A stretch of DNA of 64,000 nucleotides. It comes from Thiotrichales bacterium (lineage in GTDB: Bacteria; Pseudomonadota; Gammaproteobacteria; Thiomicrospirales; Thiomicrospiraceae). The notes under the pieces were generated by a model that had not been told where the DNA came from, ran no database searches, and saw only the letters and a program-made list of their open reading frames with translations. The translations under genes and the position numbers were made by a program. Shown here piece by piece: positions 26,355-35,503 of the stretch; position 1 is the stretch's first letter, and each line of letters starts with the position of its first letter. Where the stretch lies: NCBI GenBank assembly GCA_016938655.1, contig JAFGUG010000011.1:1-64000 (forward strand), read 5' to 3'.

Positions 26355-27419
26355 TTACGCTTTGGCGGCACGTTCCAGTTTGATGTGGGCTTGCATGAGC
26401 TCGCCAGGATTGGTTTGTGCGGCCATTAAAGACAGTTCACCACACAAGGCGGTTGCCCCAGCAATACAGGCTAAACGGCGTGAATTAACGCCCGGTTCAA
26501 CATCTGGGTTGGTGCAACCCAATTGTGCTAAATTATCAAGAACAAAGTCCAGCCCTTTGCCGTTGCCCACACTGCCAACAATCAAATTGGGCAGGGTGGT
26601 TGAAAAATACAGGTCACCGTTTTTATCCACTTCAACGTGGTTAATCGCTTGCGAACCTTCGACAATATTGGCGGCATCTTGCCCTGTCGCCAAATAAAAA
26701 CCCAACAGCATATTCGCAACGTGCGCATTCGCCGTGCGTAAGCCACCAGAAACAATACTGCCAATTAAGTTCTTTTTAATGTGTAGGTCGGTAATCGCTT
26801 CGGGGGTGGTTTTTAAAAACCGTTGGCAGAGTTTGCGCGGAATGGTGGTTTCGCAGACCACGTACTTTCCGCGACCTAAAATACCATTCACCGCCGAGAC
26901 TTTTTTATCGGTGCAGTAGTTGGCCGAGATGGACACGTACGCTAAATCGTCATACTCGTTCAAAATCCACGGAATAATTTTATCCGCCGCATTGGTCACC
27001 ATATTGTGCCCAGACGCATCGCCCGTCGTAAACTCTAAACGCAGGTAAATCAGGTTACCGACCACTTGATGATGGGTGTCGATGAGTTTGGCAAACCGAC
27101 TGGTCTGCGCCACCACCGCTTGAATATCAGCATGGCGGGTTTTAAGGTCTTGCAGGCGTTTGACTGCCACACCCGCATTGGGTGCTTCAAGCAGAATCGA
27201 ACGTGTCATGCGCTCATCCACGACAGTCACGCGAATACCGCCGGCGTGCGCCGATACTCGCGCACCACGCGCAACCGAAGGCCAAAGTGGGGTTTCATAA
27301 GTCGCCATTGGCACCATTAAATCATCGGTTTCAACATCGCCAATTAGTTTAAAAGGCCCAACCGATTCCATCGGAATAGAGGCATACGCAGAGTGAGTGT
27401 GTTTGTTTGAATTTGTCAT
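26355..27419 (-). CDS. mvaA: Hydroxymethylglutaryl-CoA reductase, short class I-like form
   Basis: A 354-residue NAD(P)H-dependent reductase producing mevalonate. Catalytic residues can be aligned: Glu42 in VPMATYE, Lys in CTDKKVSAVNGILGRGK, Asp in TTGDASGHNM, and the C-terminal His in LMQAHI. The cofactor motif is DASGHNM where most class I enzymes have DAMGMNM, and the Gly-rich GSVGNGKGLDF replaces the usual GTVGGGT. It lacks the membrane domain and is near the lower length limit, but no catalytic residue appears lost. First gene of the minus-strand mevalonate cluster. Confidence 0.92.
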   Translation of the reverse strand: MTNSNKHTHSAYASIPMESVGPFKLIGDVETDDLMVPMATYETPLWPSVARGARVSAHAGGIRVTVVDERMTRSILLEAPNAGVAVKRLQDLKTRHADIQAVVAQTSRFAKLIDTHHQVVGNLIYLRLEFTTGDASGHNMVTNAADKIIPWILNEYDDLAYVSISANYCTDKKVSAVNGILGRGKYVVCETTIPRKLCQRFLKTTPEAITDLHIKKNLIGSIVSGGLRTANAHVANMLLGFYLATGQDAANIVEGSQAINHVEVDKNGDLYFSTTLPNLIVGSVGNGKGLDFVLDNLAQLGCTNPDVEPGVNSRRLACIAGATALCGELSLMAAQTNPGELMQAHIKLERAAKA

Positions 27420-27564
27420 GCCGCATATTATAAATGCTCAAACCGGTTTACGTTATAAAAATAGAGAAAAGCCTTGAAACCCAATCAAAAACCCCTATAT
27501 TGTGTTTATCTGAAAAAGATATTGTTTGATAAAAAACTCATTAAAATCAATTAAAGGTAATTCC

Positions 27565-27843
27565 ATGACTTTAGCAACGGCGCGTCACATCCTAGTAGAC
27601 ACAGAAGAAAAATGTAATGAACTTAAAGAGCAAATCGCCAATGGTGCGGACTTTGCCGACGTTGCAAAAGCCAACTCAAACTGCCCATCCAGCGCCAACG
27701 GCGGTGATTTAGGTCAATTTGGCCCAGGCATGATGGTGCCAGAATTTGATAAAGTGGTGTTTAGTGCAGACGTGGGTTCGGTTGAAGGCCCAGTGAAAAC
27801 CCAATTTGGTTACCACCTGTTAGAAGTGACGAGCCGTAGTTAA
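27565..27843 (+). CDS. ppiC: Parvulin-type peptidyl-prolyl cis-trans isomerase
   Basis: A 92-residue stand-alone parvulin domain like E. coli PpiC, probably cytosolic since no signal peptide is seen. Motifs ATARHILVDTEEKC, SNCPSSANGGDLGQFGPG, MVPEFDKVVFS and VKTQFGYHLLEV cover the whole fold with both conserved His residues. The frame is open further upstream, but the ATG at 27565 with AAAGG about 8 nt before it fits the family start. Followed by a palindrome-cored terminator. Confidence 0.93.
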   Translation: MTLATARHILVDTEEKCNELKEQIANGADFADVAKANSNCPSSANGGDLGQFGPGMMVPEFDKVVFSADVGSVEGPVKTQFGYHLLEVTSRS

Positions 27844-27894
27844 TTAAGAGCGGTTAAGCTTAATAATGATTTAATTGTTAAGCCAAAACTAAAT

Positions 27895-27937
27895 AAGCCC
27901 CAAACCCAGCAGGCCTGCTGAGTTTGGGGCTTTTTTA
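27895..27937 (+). terminator. Terminator with iterated-palindrome core, copy 1
   Basis: A 38-bp near-perfect palindrome (27895-27932) centred on AGCAGGCCTGCT with 18 of 19 pairs and one C/A mismatch, followed by T. The same 42 bp, including the mismatch, recurs at 30465-30506. Confidence 0.85.
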
Positions 27938-27982
27938 TAAGGTGTTGATTTCTTTATTAAACTGTAATTATTACGTATTTTG

Positions 27983-28013
27983 TTGTTTTTTTTCTTATTT
28001 CACTGTTTATAAT
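27983..28013 (+). promoter_or_regulatory. Candidate promoter of the DUF3015 gene
   Basis: TATAAT at 28008-28013, 45 bp before the start codon, with TTGTTT at 27983-27988 (19-bp spacer). The -10 is perfect; the -35 is weak. Confidence 0.4.
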
Positions 28014-28057
28014 CACTCCGTCCCAATTATGGGGTTTTGTAATCATTGGAGAAATGA

Positions 28058-28519
28058 ATGAAAAAATTATTATTAGCTTTATCAGTAACCGCTTTAGCTT
28101 CTTCACCTGTTATGGCAAAAGAAGGAAATCCTTGGCAGCAGTGTGGTATTGGTGCCATGATTTTTGATGACAACTCAACGGCTGCGGCAATTTCGAACGT
28201 TATTTGGGATTTAGGAACAACAGCGGTCTCTTCTTATGCAACGACACCTGATAGCTGTAATGGTTCTGGTATGAATGTAGCAGCAGCTGAATTTATTCAG
28301 AACTCACATGCGGTACTTGAAGAAGATATGTCTAAAGGACACGGTCAACACTTAAGTTCGTTAATGGATTTAATCGGTGTTGAAGCCTCAAACCAAGATG
28401 CAGTCGCTTCTACCATTAAAGCGGACTTCTCTAAAGTGGTTGCATCAAAAGCATACCAGTCTTTAGATGATCAAGCTAAAGCACAAGTAATCTACGAAAT
28501 GGTCATCTCGAAAGCTTAA
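28058..28519 (+). CDS. DUF3015 family exported protein
   Basis: A 153-residue secreted protein with a signal peptide cleaved near SPVMAKEG. It matches DUF3015 by its conserved start KEGNPWQQCGIGAMIF, a glycine/alanine-rich middle and two Cys residues (WQQCG and PDSCNG) that may form a disulfide. Function unknown; DUF3015 genes commonly sit beside DUF4105 genes, as here. Good ribosome-binding site (GGAGAA). Own terminator follows, so it may be expressed more strongly than the next gene. Confidence 0.85.
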   Translation: MKKLLLALSVTALASSPVMAKEGNPWQQCGIGAMIFDDNSTAAAISNVIWDLGTTAVSSYATTPDSCNGSGMNVAAAEFIQNSHAVLEEDMSKGHGQHLSSLMDLIGVEASNQDAVASTIKADFSKVVASKAYQSLDDQAKAQVIYEMVISKA

Positions 28520-28545
28520 TGTAAGTTTTTGACTATTATGAAAAG

Positions 28546-28575
28546 CGGCCTTATTAGAAGGCCGTTTTTTTTTGT
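28546..28575 (+). terminator. Intrinsic terminator after the DUF3015 gene
   Basis: CGGCCTT (28546-28552) pairs with AAGGCCG (28558-28564) around a 5-nt loop, followed by nine T. Confidence 0.9.
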
Positions 28576-28593
28576 TTTTTTGATTAGGGTATT

Positions 28594-30411
28594 ATGAATT
28601 TCAAACGACCGTTTTTAATGTGGCTTTTAAGCACAATGATATTAACTATTCCGTTGGCAGGTTATGCTCAAACCATTGAAGGTTGGGTAGAAGATTCGCA
28701 ACTTCACAATGACGCAACTTGGTTAAAGTTATTGCACTTTAAAGAAAGTGAAAGTGACATTATTTCAGACCATTTTTTCTTGGCAAAAGGTGGACGATAC
28801 TCTGCTAAAGCCGAATTAATTGAAACCATAAAACAATTTGGTATGCCAACAAAGAGTGATGTTAAGCATGCTCAGTGCCGTTTTCCAGCACGATTTTTAT
28901 GGTTAAAAGATAAGCTAAAATCAAATTTCAGTCTTACTGAAATTGCTTGCTCAGAATTTATGGATTGGCAAAAAAAAGCCGGTACAGATTCGATAAGTGT
29001 GGTGTTTGCCTCGGGTTATTTAGAGAATCCTGCATCGTTGTATGGCCACCTAATGCTTAAGTTCAACGATTCAAAACGTTCCAATCCGCTACTTGATAAA
29101 AGTATCAACTATGGTGCAGATACGCCAAAAAATGAAAATCCAATTAGTTATGTTTTAAAAGGCATCTTTGGCGGGTACGAAGGGGTTTTTTCTCAAGCTG
29201 AATTCTATAAAAACAATATGCTCTATGGTGAAATGGAATTAAGAGATTTATGGGAGTACCGTTTAAATCTATCACCACAAAAAGTCGCACTGGTCCGTGC
29301 GCACGCTTATGAACTTTTAAATACTCGGTTTCAATATTTCTTTTTTAGAGAGAACTGTGCCATGCAAATTGCGGATATTGTTGGCTTAGTCGAACCCGAC
29401 ACACTCTACAACAATAGCTTGCCTTGGGTGCTCCCCATTGATGTGATTGAGCATCTAGAGAAGTCTAGCTTAGTGGCAAAGGTCAATGAATTTCCATCTC
29501 GTCAGACGCGGTTTTATAACAACTACAATCGTCTGGCTTCTGACGATAAGACAAAACTTAAAACTTTTTTAGAGAATCAAGATTTAAGTTCATTGAACTT
29601 GGTAGCAGACCCCATTGCAAAGCAAATGCTAATGGATTCTGCATTGGATTTTTATGCTTATGAGTATGTGTTAACCGACGATAAAGCACTTTATAATTCT
29701 AAAAAATATCCACTGCTTGCCTATCAATCGACTCAACCAATGGTTAAATTAGTCAACGATTCAATCACGCCAAAGCGCCCAGAGCAATCAACCAAACCGC
29801 TCATGTTTGCTGTTGGACCTAGCATGGGTAAGACATCTGAGAATACTGGTCTTCAATATCGCATAAGAGCGGCGTATTTTGATGGTTTAAATTTGAATTA
29901 TGGGAAACCTAAATACGCCACGCTGTCGATGTTTGACTTAACGGTTTTTCAAAACGAAGACGACATTAAATTAAAACACCTAGACTTGGTGAAGGTGGAA
30001 TCGATTCAGCCGAGCATGACCGGGATTGCAGCCGATAAAGGCTCTACTTGGAATTTTAATGTAGGGTATGAATCGAACGACTACGGTCAAGGCGCTTTTA
30101 TCAAAGGGGGTAAAGGCCTATCTTATATGTTGACTCCAGATTTAGTGGCGGTTGCGATGTTGAATGTAAGGGGATCGACTAGCGGTGAGCAGGTATCGAT
30201 TATGCCTCAGCTTAGAGTCGTGTCAAATGGTAATCAATCCTATGCTTACAGCGCACAATTAGAATATAGTCAGCATTTGGAGAACGAATACAACCGTTTT
30301 ATTAGTCAGTTTGAATTACGACTTTTTAGAACTCGAGATCGTGAAGTGAGTGTCTTACTAAAAAATGATCGGTCTTTGAATACAGGTATTTTTTACCACA
30401 CGTTTTTTTAG
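28594..30411 (+). CDS. DUF4105 domain envelope protein
   Basis: A 605-residue exported protein with a signal peptide ending near GYAQT. The DUF4105 region (about 130-290) has FASGYLENPASLYGHLMLKF and FFFRENCAMQIADIV; the conserved His and Cys suggest an NlpC/P60-like cysteine hydrolase fold. The C-terminal 200 residues are rich in alternating hydrophobic strands ending in IFYHTFF with a terminal Phe, which looks like a small outer-membrane beta-barrel. Whole gene is AT-rich and free of the iterated palindrome. Substrate unknown. Confidence 0.75.
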   Translation: MNFKRPFLMWLLSTMILTIPLAGYAQTIEGWVEDSQLHNDATWLKLLHFKESESDIISDHFFLAKGGRYSAKAELIETIKQFGMPTKSDVKHAQCRFPARFLWLKDKLKSNFSLTEIACSEFMDWQKKAGTDSISVVFASGYLENPASLYGHLMLKFNDSKRSNPLLDKSINYGADTPKNENPISYVLKGIFGGYEGVFSQAEFYKNNMLYGEMELRDLWEYRLNLSPQKVALVRAHAYELLNTRFQYFFFRENCAMQIADIVGLVEPDTLYNNSLPWVLPIDVIEHLEKSSLVAKVNEFPSRQTRFYNNYNRLASDDKTKLKTFLENQDLSSLNLVADPIAKQMLMDSALDFYAYEYVLTDDKALYNSKKYPLLAYQSTQPMVKLVNDSITPKRPEQSTKPLMFAVGPSMGKTSENTGLQYRIRAAYFDGLNLNYGKPKYATLSMFDLTVFQNEDDIKLKHLDLVKVESIQPSMTGIAADKGSTWNFNVGYESNDYGQGAFIKGGKGLSYMLTPDLVAVAMLNVRGSTSGEQVSIMPQLRVVSNGNQSYAYSAQLEYSQHLENEYNRFISQFELRLFRTRDREVSVLLKNDRSLNTGIFYHTFF

Positions 30412-30464
30412 CTTTAAACCTATAATTACCAGCTTGTTCAAGGCAATTAGTCCAATTTAAAAAA

Positions 30465-30507
30465 AAGCCCCAAACCCAGCAGGCCTGCTGAGTTTGGGGC
30501 TTTTTTT
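30465..30507. terminator. Terminator with iterated-palindrome core, copy 2
   Basis: 42 bp identical to 27895-27936, including its single mismatch, followed by a longer T run and preceded by an A run. It lies between the DUF4105 gene and the convergent lipoprotein gene and can serve both. Confidence 0.88.
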
Positions 30508-30530
30508 ATGCTCGGTAGAAATGGTGAGAA

Positions 30531-32327
30531 TTAATCGAGTCGATTTACTTCGATATTGTAGAAGGTTGTTGTGCCAGTGACTTCACTGCCCACAATTAAC
30601 ATCGGTTTGCCGGATGGGCTGTTTTCTGCACTCACAAACTTAAAGCCTTCTGGGCCAAAGTCGCCGGCGGTTCCGGCTTCGATGCTGGCTTGGTCGGCGA
30701 ACACATCACGGTTGTTGATGTATTCCACAAAACTTGGGCTATTTGGGTTAGATACATCGTAAACCATAATCCCGCCCATCCGTTCTAGGCCAATAAACGC
30801 ATAGGTGTAACCATTGATTTTACCGACTGCAATGGCTTCGGGTTCTGGGCCTTTGTTATCAGAACGGTCGTCACCGGCGTTTTCAGCGTTGTCGTTATTA
30901 AACTGGTCACCATAACGATTGGCCGTTAGAGTTTCAAAATCACTGCCCGAATCAAACACTTGGTTGCCGGTTTCGGCGTCGTAAATCGAGAAGGAGCGAG
31001 CGCCATAGGCGTAAAGCTTTTCAAATTCGGTGCCGCCATTTTTGGCAAAGGTTGTGTGGTAGGAAAACTTTAAACGGTTTAGTTGGTTGTCTTCACCAAA
31101 ACCGCCATTGCTTAACGCAAATGGGTTGCCTTCAGAATCCACTAGGGTCACATTATCAGCGCTGTAATAGTCTTTGGCAGAGAAGGCGTCGATGCAATTA
31201 TCACCGGCATCAAAGAAGTAACCGGCTGCTTCACAAGTGGTTTGGTCGGTGACGTTCTCTAACCAATCTTGACGGTCATCGCCTTCGTTAGCGGTGAGCA
31301 GATAGGTTTTACCGTTAAAGGTCATGCTGGTAATGCTGTCTGGCATGTACATGCCCATGACGGGCCAGTTTTTAATATTAACGCCATCTTTTTGGCTGGC
31401 ATCGAGTTCATTACCTGGGATTGAGTGGTCTTTGAAGCCTAATCCGATAATACGCTCAATGCTTTTATTGGTTAGGTTGACGACTGCAATGGCATTGTTC
31501 TCTTGCAGCGTAATGTAAGCCGTTGCGTTATCTTCGCTAACCGTGATGTATTCCGGTTCAAAGCTTTCCGCAACGGTGGCTTTGCTGTCTGCATTGCTGG
31601 CACTGTAACCGTCTAAAACCATTTTTTCGGTGGGCAGTTCGCTAAAACGACTCGAGCCAACATTAAACTCGGTAAAGCCCAACTCTGTTAAGGTTGTGCT
31701 TAGGGTGCTGCCGTCCCATGTGATGTCGATAACCGAAATTTCCCCTTCTGGGTCAACGCTGTAATCCAGATTGGGTTCGCCTTCACAGGCCACGACTACT
31801 TTTGAACCGTCGGGTGTAAATGTCAGCATGTCTGGCAAAGCGCCCACGGTAACGGCACTCACAAACGATAGGTCAGCCGTTTTATAAAACAGTACCCAGC
31901 CTGCATCGGTTTTTGGGTTGGCTTCTACCGCCACGGCCATTAAACCGTTGTAAGAGGCAACTGAGTTTGCCGCCCCCACTTCACTGATTGCATCAACCAC
32001 ATCAGCATCGAGTAAGGCTTGTGCTAAATTCAGAGATAGGTTTAAGGTGGGATTAGTCACATCTGAGCTGTTTAAAACATCAATTTGCCCCGAGTTGGCA
32101 TTGACCACAAAGGTTTGTTCGGTGGTTTCGTCATAAGTGACAATCTCGGCGGCACTTTCATCAAACACGCCAGATAAATAACGACCTTGTTCACTTAAAC
32201 TGATGGTTTGTGAAGTGGCATTGATGCCGTCGGTACCGTTAGTTCCATCCTCTCCACCACAACCCACGAGCAGGGTTGAGGTAGAAAATACCGTTAAGAG
32301 TGCAAGGGGTAATGTTCTAAGTTTCAT
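30531..32327 (-). CDS. Choice-of-anchor I family lipoprotein (beta-propeller)
   Basis: A lipoprotein of 598 residues with signal LLVGCGG (lipidated Cys near 23-25) and a collagen-like GTNGTDGIN linker. The body is a YncE-like beta-propeller, with repeats such as SGQIDVLNSSDVTNPTL and NNAIAVVNLTNKSIERIIGL, plus the choice-of-anchor I segments EPEAIAVGKINGYTYAFIGL and GDFGPEGFKFVSAENSPSGK. Related proteins are sometimes called alkaline phosphatase-like. The frame opens at 32333, but the ATG at 32327 has AAGGA 6 nt upstream and is preferred. A candidate Pho box lies upstream. Confidence 0.82.
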   Translation of the reverse strand: MKLRTLPLALLTVFSTSTLLVGCGGEDGTNGTDGINATSQTISLSEQGRYLSGVFDESAAEIVTYDETTEQTFVVNANSGQIDVLNSSDVTNPTLNLSLNLAQALLDADVVDAISEVGAANSVASYNGLMAVAVEANPKTDAGWVLFYKTADLSFVSAVTVGALPDMLTFTPDGSKVVVACEGEPNLDYSVDPEGEISVIDITWDGSTLSTTLTELGFTEFNVGSSRFSELPTEKMVLDGYSASNADSKATVAESFEPEYITVSEDNATAYITLQENNAIAVVNLTNKSIERIIGLGFKDHSIPGNELDASQKDGVNIKNWPVMGMYMPDSITSMTFNGKTYLLTANEGDDRQDWLENVTDQTTCEAAGYFFDAGDNCIDAFSAKDYYSADNVTLVDSEGNPFALSNGGFGEDNQLNRLKFSYHTTFAKNGGTEFEKLYAYGARSFSIYDAETGNQVFDSGSDFETLTANRYGDQFNNDNAENAGDDRSDNKGPEPEAIAVGKINGYTYAFIGLERMGGIMVYDVSNPNSPSFVEYINNRDVFADQASIEAGTAGDFGPEGFKFVSAENSPSGKPMLIVGSEVTGTTTFYNIEVNRLD

Positions 32328-32393
32328 GGGCATTCCTTAAATAAATGTAATAAGTCATCGGTAGTTACTTTAGGGGGTATTTATTAAGGTTAG

Positions 32394-32422
32394 ATGAGAG
32401 TGGTGTGACCGTTATGTGACAA
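32394..32422 (-). promoter_or_regulatory. Candidate PhoB box
   Basis: On the minus strand three 7-mers, TTGTCAC, CGGTCAC and CTCTCAT, lie with exact 11-bp period (32416, 32405, 32394), each matching the Pho-box unit CTGTCAT in 5, 5 and 6 of 7 positions. They sit about 70-95 bp before the lipoprotein start. Confidence 0.45.
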
Positions 32423-32465
32423 TATTACAAAAGTTAACGTTTAATTTACGATAAAGCATAAAGAA

Positions 32466-32504
32466 CGAAAAAGCCTCATTGATGGTTAATGTCAATGAGG
32501 CTTT
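32466..32504 (-). terminator. Terminator of the pot operon
   Basis: A perfect 13-bp stem (32470-32482 with 32492-32504) with a 9-nt loop; on the minus strand it ends in five T. It lies 35 bp after potC. Confidence 0.8.
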
Positions 32505-32538
32505 GGTTTTAGACTGTTCAACGTGTTTTAGGCTGATG

Positions 32539-33372
32539 CTACTTAGAATCGGGATGCATCTCGGTTTGACGAATTTTTTCTTGGCGGTACATTACGTAAC
32601 CGGCAATGGCGACTGCAATCCCGACGAACACCACAATTAGCGTAGCCAACGCATTAATTTGTGGGCTGACGCCTAAGCGCACGCTGGAATAGACCATCAT
32701 AGGCAGCGTGGTCGCGCCTGGGCCAGAGACAAAACTGGCAACCACTAAATCGTCCAGCGACAACGTAAACGCCAGTAACCAGCCGGCCATCAGTGCAGGG
32801 GCAATAATGGGCAGGGTGATGGTAAAAAACACTTTAATCGGTTTTGCACCTAAGTCCATGGCCGCCTCTTCTAAACTTTGATCAAGATGGGCGATACGTG
32901 AGCGCACCACCACCGCAACATAGGCCATTGCAAAGGTCATGTGTGCCAAAATAATGGTGGTTTGTCCACGACCAGAAGGCCAACCGAGTAAGTCGTCCAT
33001 GGCCACAAACAACAGCAATAAAGACAGACCCAGAATGACTTCGGGCATAACTAAAGGTGCAGCGACCATTACGCCTAATACATTACGACCTTTAAAACGT
33101 TTAAAACGCACTAAAGCCAAAGCCGCCAAGGTGCCGAGTATCATGGCAAACGTCGCACTCACGGCGGCTATTTTTAGACTAAGCCCTGCGGCATCCAAAA
33201 TGGCTTGGTTCTGCAAAAGCTCGCCGTACCATTTTGTGCTCCAACCACCCCAAACGGTGACTAATCGACTCTCATTGAATGAGTAGATAATCAGGCTGAG
33301 AATGGGGCCATATAAAAACGCATATCCAAACACTAAGATGGTCATAAGAAGAGGGAATCGATTTTTTTTCAT
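32539..33372 (-). CDS. potC: Polyamine ABC transporter permease PotC/PotI-type
   Basis: A 277-residue inner-membrane permease with six hydrophobic helices. The BPD_transp_1 cytoplasmic loop that contacts the ATPase is visible as EEAAMDLGAKPIKVFFTITLP. MTILVFGYAFLYGPILSLIIYSFNES at the N-terminus, of which YGPILSLIIYSFNES is typical, marks the PotC/PotI class. Its ATG overlaps the potB stop. Last gene of the operon. Confidence 0.92.
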   Translation of the reverse strand: MKKNRFPLLMTILVFGYAFLYGPILSLIIYSFNESRLVTVWGGWSTKWYGELLQNQAILDAAGLSLKIAAVSATFAMILGTLAALALVRFKRFKGRNVLGVMVAAPLVMPEVILGLSLLLLFVAMDDLLGWPSGRGQTTIILAHMTFAMAYVAVVVRSRIAHLDQSLEEAAMDLGAKPIKVFFTITLPIIAPALMAGWLLAFTLSLDDLVVASFVSGPGATTLPMMVYSSVRLGVSPQINALATLIVVFVGIAVAIAGYVMYRQEKIRQTEMHPDSK

Positions 33373-34304
33373 TAGAGTTTCGCCTCCTGTTTGCGTTCAT
33401 AGTGCTGCCAGAGGACAAATGGAATGATTAAAATCAGCAATAAGGTAACGGCCAAAGCCGAGGCAACCGGCCAGTCTTTATTGCTAAAGAACTCCGTCCA
33501 CATCAATTTACCAATCATCAAACTATTGGGACCGCCTAGCAAATCTGGGATGACGAACTCGCCCATGACCGGAATAAACACCAACATCGAACCGGCAATA
33601 ATCCCGGGTAATGAAAGAGGCAGTGTAATGGTTAAAAATTGTTTCCACGGTTTACAACCTAAGTCAGCAGCCGCTTCAAGTAACGAGTTATCCATGCGAA
33701 TAAGGGTGGCGTATAAGGGCAAAATCACAAACGGTAAGTAGGAGTAAATAATGCCGATATACACGGCAATCGGCGTATACAGAATTTCGATGGGTTGGTC
33801 GGTAATTCCCAGCCACATTAAAGCATTATTGATAAGCCCGTTGTTTTTAAGAATGCCAATCCAAGCGTAAACACGGATTAAAAACGAGGTCCAAAACGGC
33901 AGAATAATCAGCATTAAAAGTGGCAAACGCCAGTGTTGCGGGGCTTTGGCAATGGCATACGCCATGGGGTAGCCAATGATTAAGGTCAGCAACGTTGAAA
34001 TGGCCGCAATCTGCATAGAGTTAAGCAGGGCATTGACGTACAGTGGGTCTTCAAAAATAAGTGAGTAGTTACTGAAATTCACCACCAACGTCACTAACCC
34101 ATCTTCGATACTGCGAATAAAGGGCAGGTAAGGCGGTTGCATTAAAGCGGGTTCAGAGAGACTTATTTTTAATACAAACAAGAACGGCAGTAAGAAAAAC
34201 AGCGCCAGCCAAAACCACGGCAGTCCAATTAAGGTGGTTCTGCCCCAGTTGTGTTTTTGAATGGCTTTAGTTATGTTTTTTGCAGATTGTTGAACCATGG
34301 GCAT
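33372..34304 (-). CDS. potB: Polyamine ABC transporter permease PotB/PotH-type
   Basis: A permease of 310 residues with six transmembrane helices and an EAA loop (LLEAAADLGCKPWKQFLTITLP). The open frame extends to 34364 inside potA, but the ATG at 34304 overlaps the potA stop as TGATG, and the resulting length fits PotB/PotH better, so I use it. Forms the membrane channel with PotC. Confidence 0.92.
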   Translation of the reverse strand: MPMVQQSAKNITKAIQKHNWGRTTLIGLPWFWLALFFLLPFLFVLKISLSEPALMQPPYLPFIRSIEDGLVTLVVNFSNYSLIFEDPLYVNALLNSMQIAAISTLLTLIIGYPMAYAIAKAPQHWRLPLLMLIILPFWTSFLIRVYAWIGILKNNGLINNALMWLGITDQPIEILYTPIAVYIGIIYSYLPFVILPLYATLIRMDNSLLEAAADLGCKPWKQFLTITLPLSLPGIIAGSMLVFIPVMGEFVIPDLLGGPNSLMIGKLMWTEFFSNKDWPVASALAVTLLLILIIPFVLWQHYERKQEAKL

Positions 34305-35440
34305 CACTCGACCAAAATACTGCAGGAGTTGGCTTGCCAAGATAAACAAACACGTTCTTCCCACGTGAGCGGTTGCTCTGCTAAAGCCTGAATATTCGAT
34401 TGGGTAAATTGAATACGTTTGCCGGTCGGTAGGTCAACGTGATAAATCGATACGTCTCCTAAATAGGCAATCTCTTTGATAATGCCTTGAACATGATTAG
34501 GTTCTTGTTCAGCGCCTTCGGTTACGCGCACTTTTTCTGGGCGAACCGCCACGGTGACATCCATCCCTGCGACTAAAGGTTGTGAGTGTCTAACCCGTAA
34601 TTGTCCGCCGGCCTCTTCAGAATCAATCAGTACCTGGTCATCTTGTTGTGACACCACCGTGCCTTCAAACAGGTTAATCGAGCCGATAAAGCTTGCCGAA
34701 TAACGGGTGGAAGGATATTCGTATAGACGACGTGGCGTGTCCACTTGGCTAACACGACCATCTCGTAAAAGCGCAATTCTGGATGACATGGTCATGGCCT
34801 CTTCTTGATCGTGTGTCACGATAATAAAGGTAATGCCCAAGCGTTCTTGAATGTTGACCAACTCAAACTGGGTCTCTTCACGGAGTTTTTTATCTAAGGC
34901 ACCTAAAGGTTCATCTAACAACAGAATTTTTGGGTGTTTGGCTAAAGAACGCGCCAAAGCGACTCGCTGTTTTTGCCCACCAGAGAGTTGGTGTGGTTTC
35001 CGGTTGGCGAGTTTTTCAATTTGCACTAACTGCATCATCTCATTAACACGCTCAACCCTTTGTGCTTTGGGCATGTTCTCTTGTTTTAAACCAAAGGCGA
35101 TATTGTCGGCCACACTCATGTGCGGAAACAGCGCATAAGACTGCAACATAATATTGAGCGGGCGCTCATAAGGCGGTAAGTGCGTAACATCTTGACCATC
35201 TAACAGAATACGGCCTGCGGTTGGCGTCTCAAACCCAGCCAGTAGTCTTAACAGGGTGGTTTTTCCGCAACCCGAAGCACCCAGCAACGAGAAGAACTCA
35301 CCTTGATAAATTTTGAGACTGACATCATCAACCGCATACACATCGCCAAACGTTTTGGTGACGTTTTGTATCTCAATAATCGGTTCGTCTTCTGAGGTGT
35401 TGAGCTCTGCAAACGGGGTTTTAGAATCGTGCTTAAGCAT
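34304..35440 (-). CDS. potA: Polyamine ABC transporter ATPase PotA/PotG-type
   Basis: A 378-residue ATP-binding subunit. Walker [19 protein letters not shown], signature [15 protein letters not shown], Walker [13 protein letters not shown] and the switch His in [11 protein letters not shown] are intact. The C-terminal TOBE domain (about 285-375) is of the spermidine/putrescine type (VRPEKVRV). It energises import of putrescine or spermidine. A hairpin separates it from the binding-protein gene upstream. Confidence 0.95.
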   Translation of the reverse strand: MLKHDSKTPFAELNTSEDEPIIEIQNVTKTFGDVYAVDDVSLKIYQGEFFSLLGASGCGKTTLLRLLAGFETPTAGRILLDGQDVTHLPPYERPLNIMLQSYALFPHMSVADNIAFGLKQENMPKAQRVERVNEMMQLVQIEKLANRKPHQLSGGQKQRVALARSLAKHPKILLLDEPLGALDKKLREETQFELVNIQERLGITFIIVTHDQEEAMTMSSRIALLRDGRVSQVDTPRRLYEYPSTRYSASFIGSINLFEGTVVSQQDDQVLIDSEEAGGQLRVRHSQPLVAGMDVTVAVRPEKVRVTEGAEQEPNHVQGIIKEIAYLGDVSIYHVDLPTGKRIQFTQSNIQALAEQPLTWEERVCLSWQANSCSILVE

Positions 35441-35503
35441 ATCGTTACGTTACCAAATGGTTGAAAGGAGTAGAGTCAATAAATGGGCTGGATTAAATAA
35501 TAA

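Noticed and set aside
27895..30506. IS or MITE bounded by the identical 42-bp copies
   Set aside because: The copies are terminators in direct orientation without target duplications or transposase; recorded only as a possible recombination origin.
34305..34364. Longer potB start
   Set aside because: Inside potA; the TGATG overlap start at 34304 fits operon style and family length.
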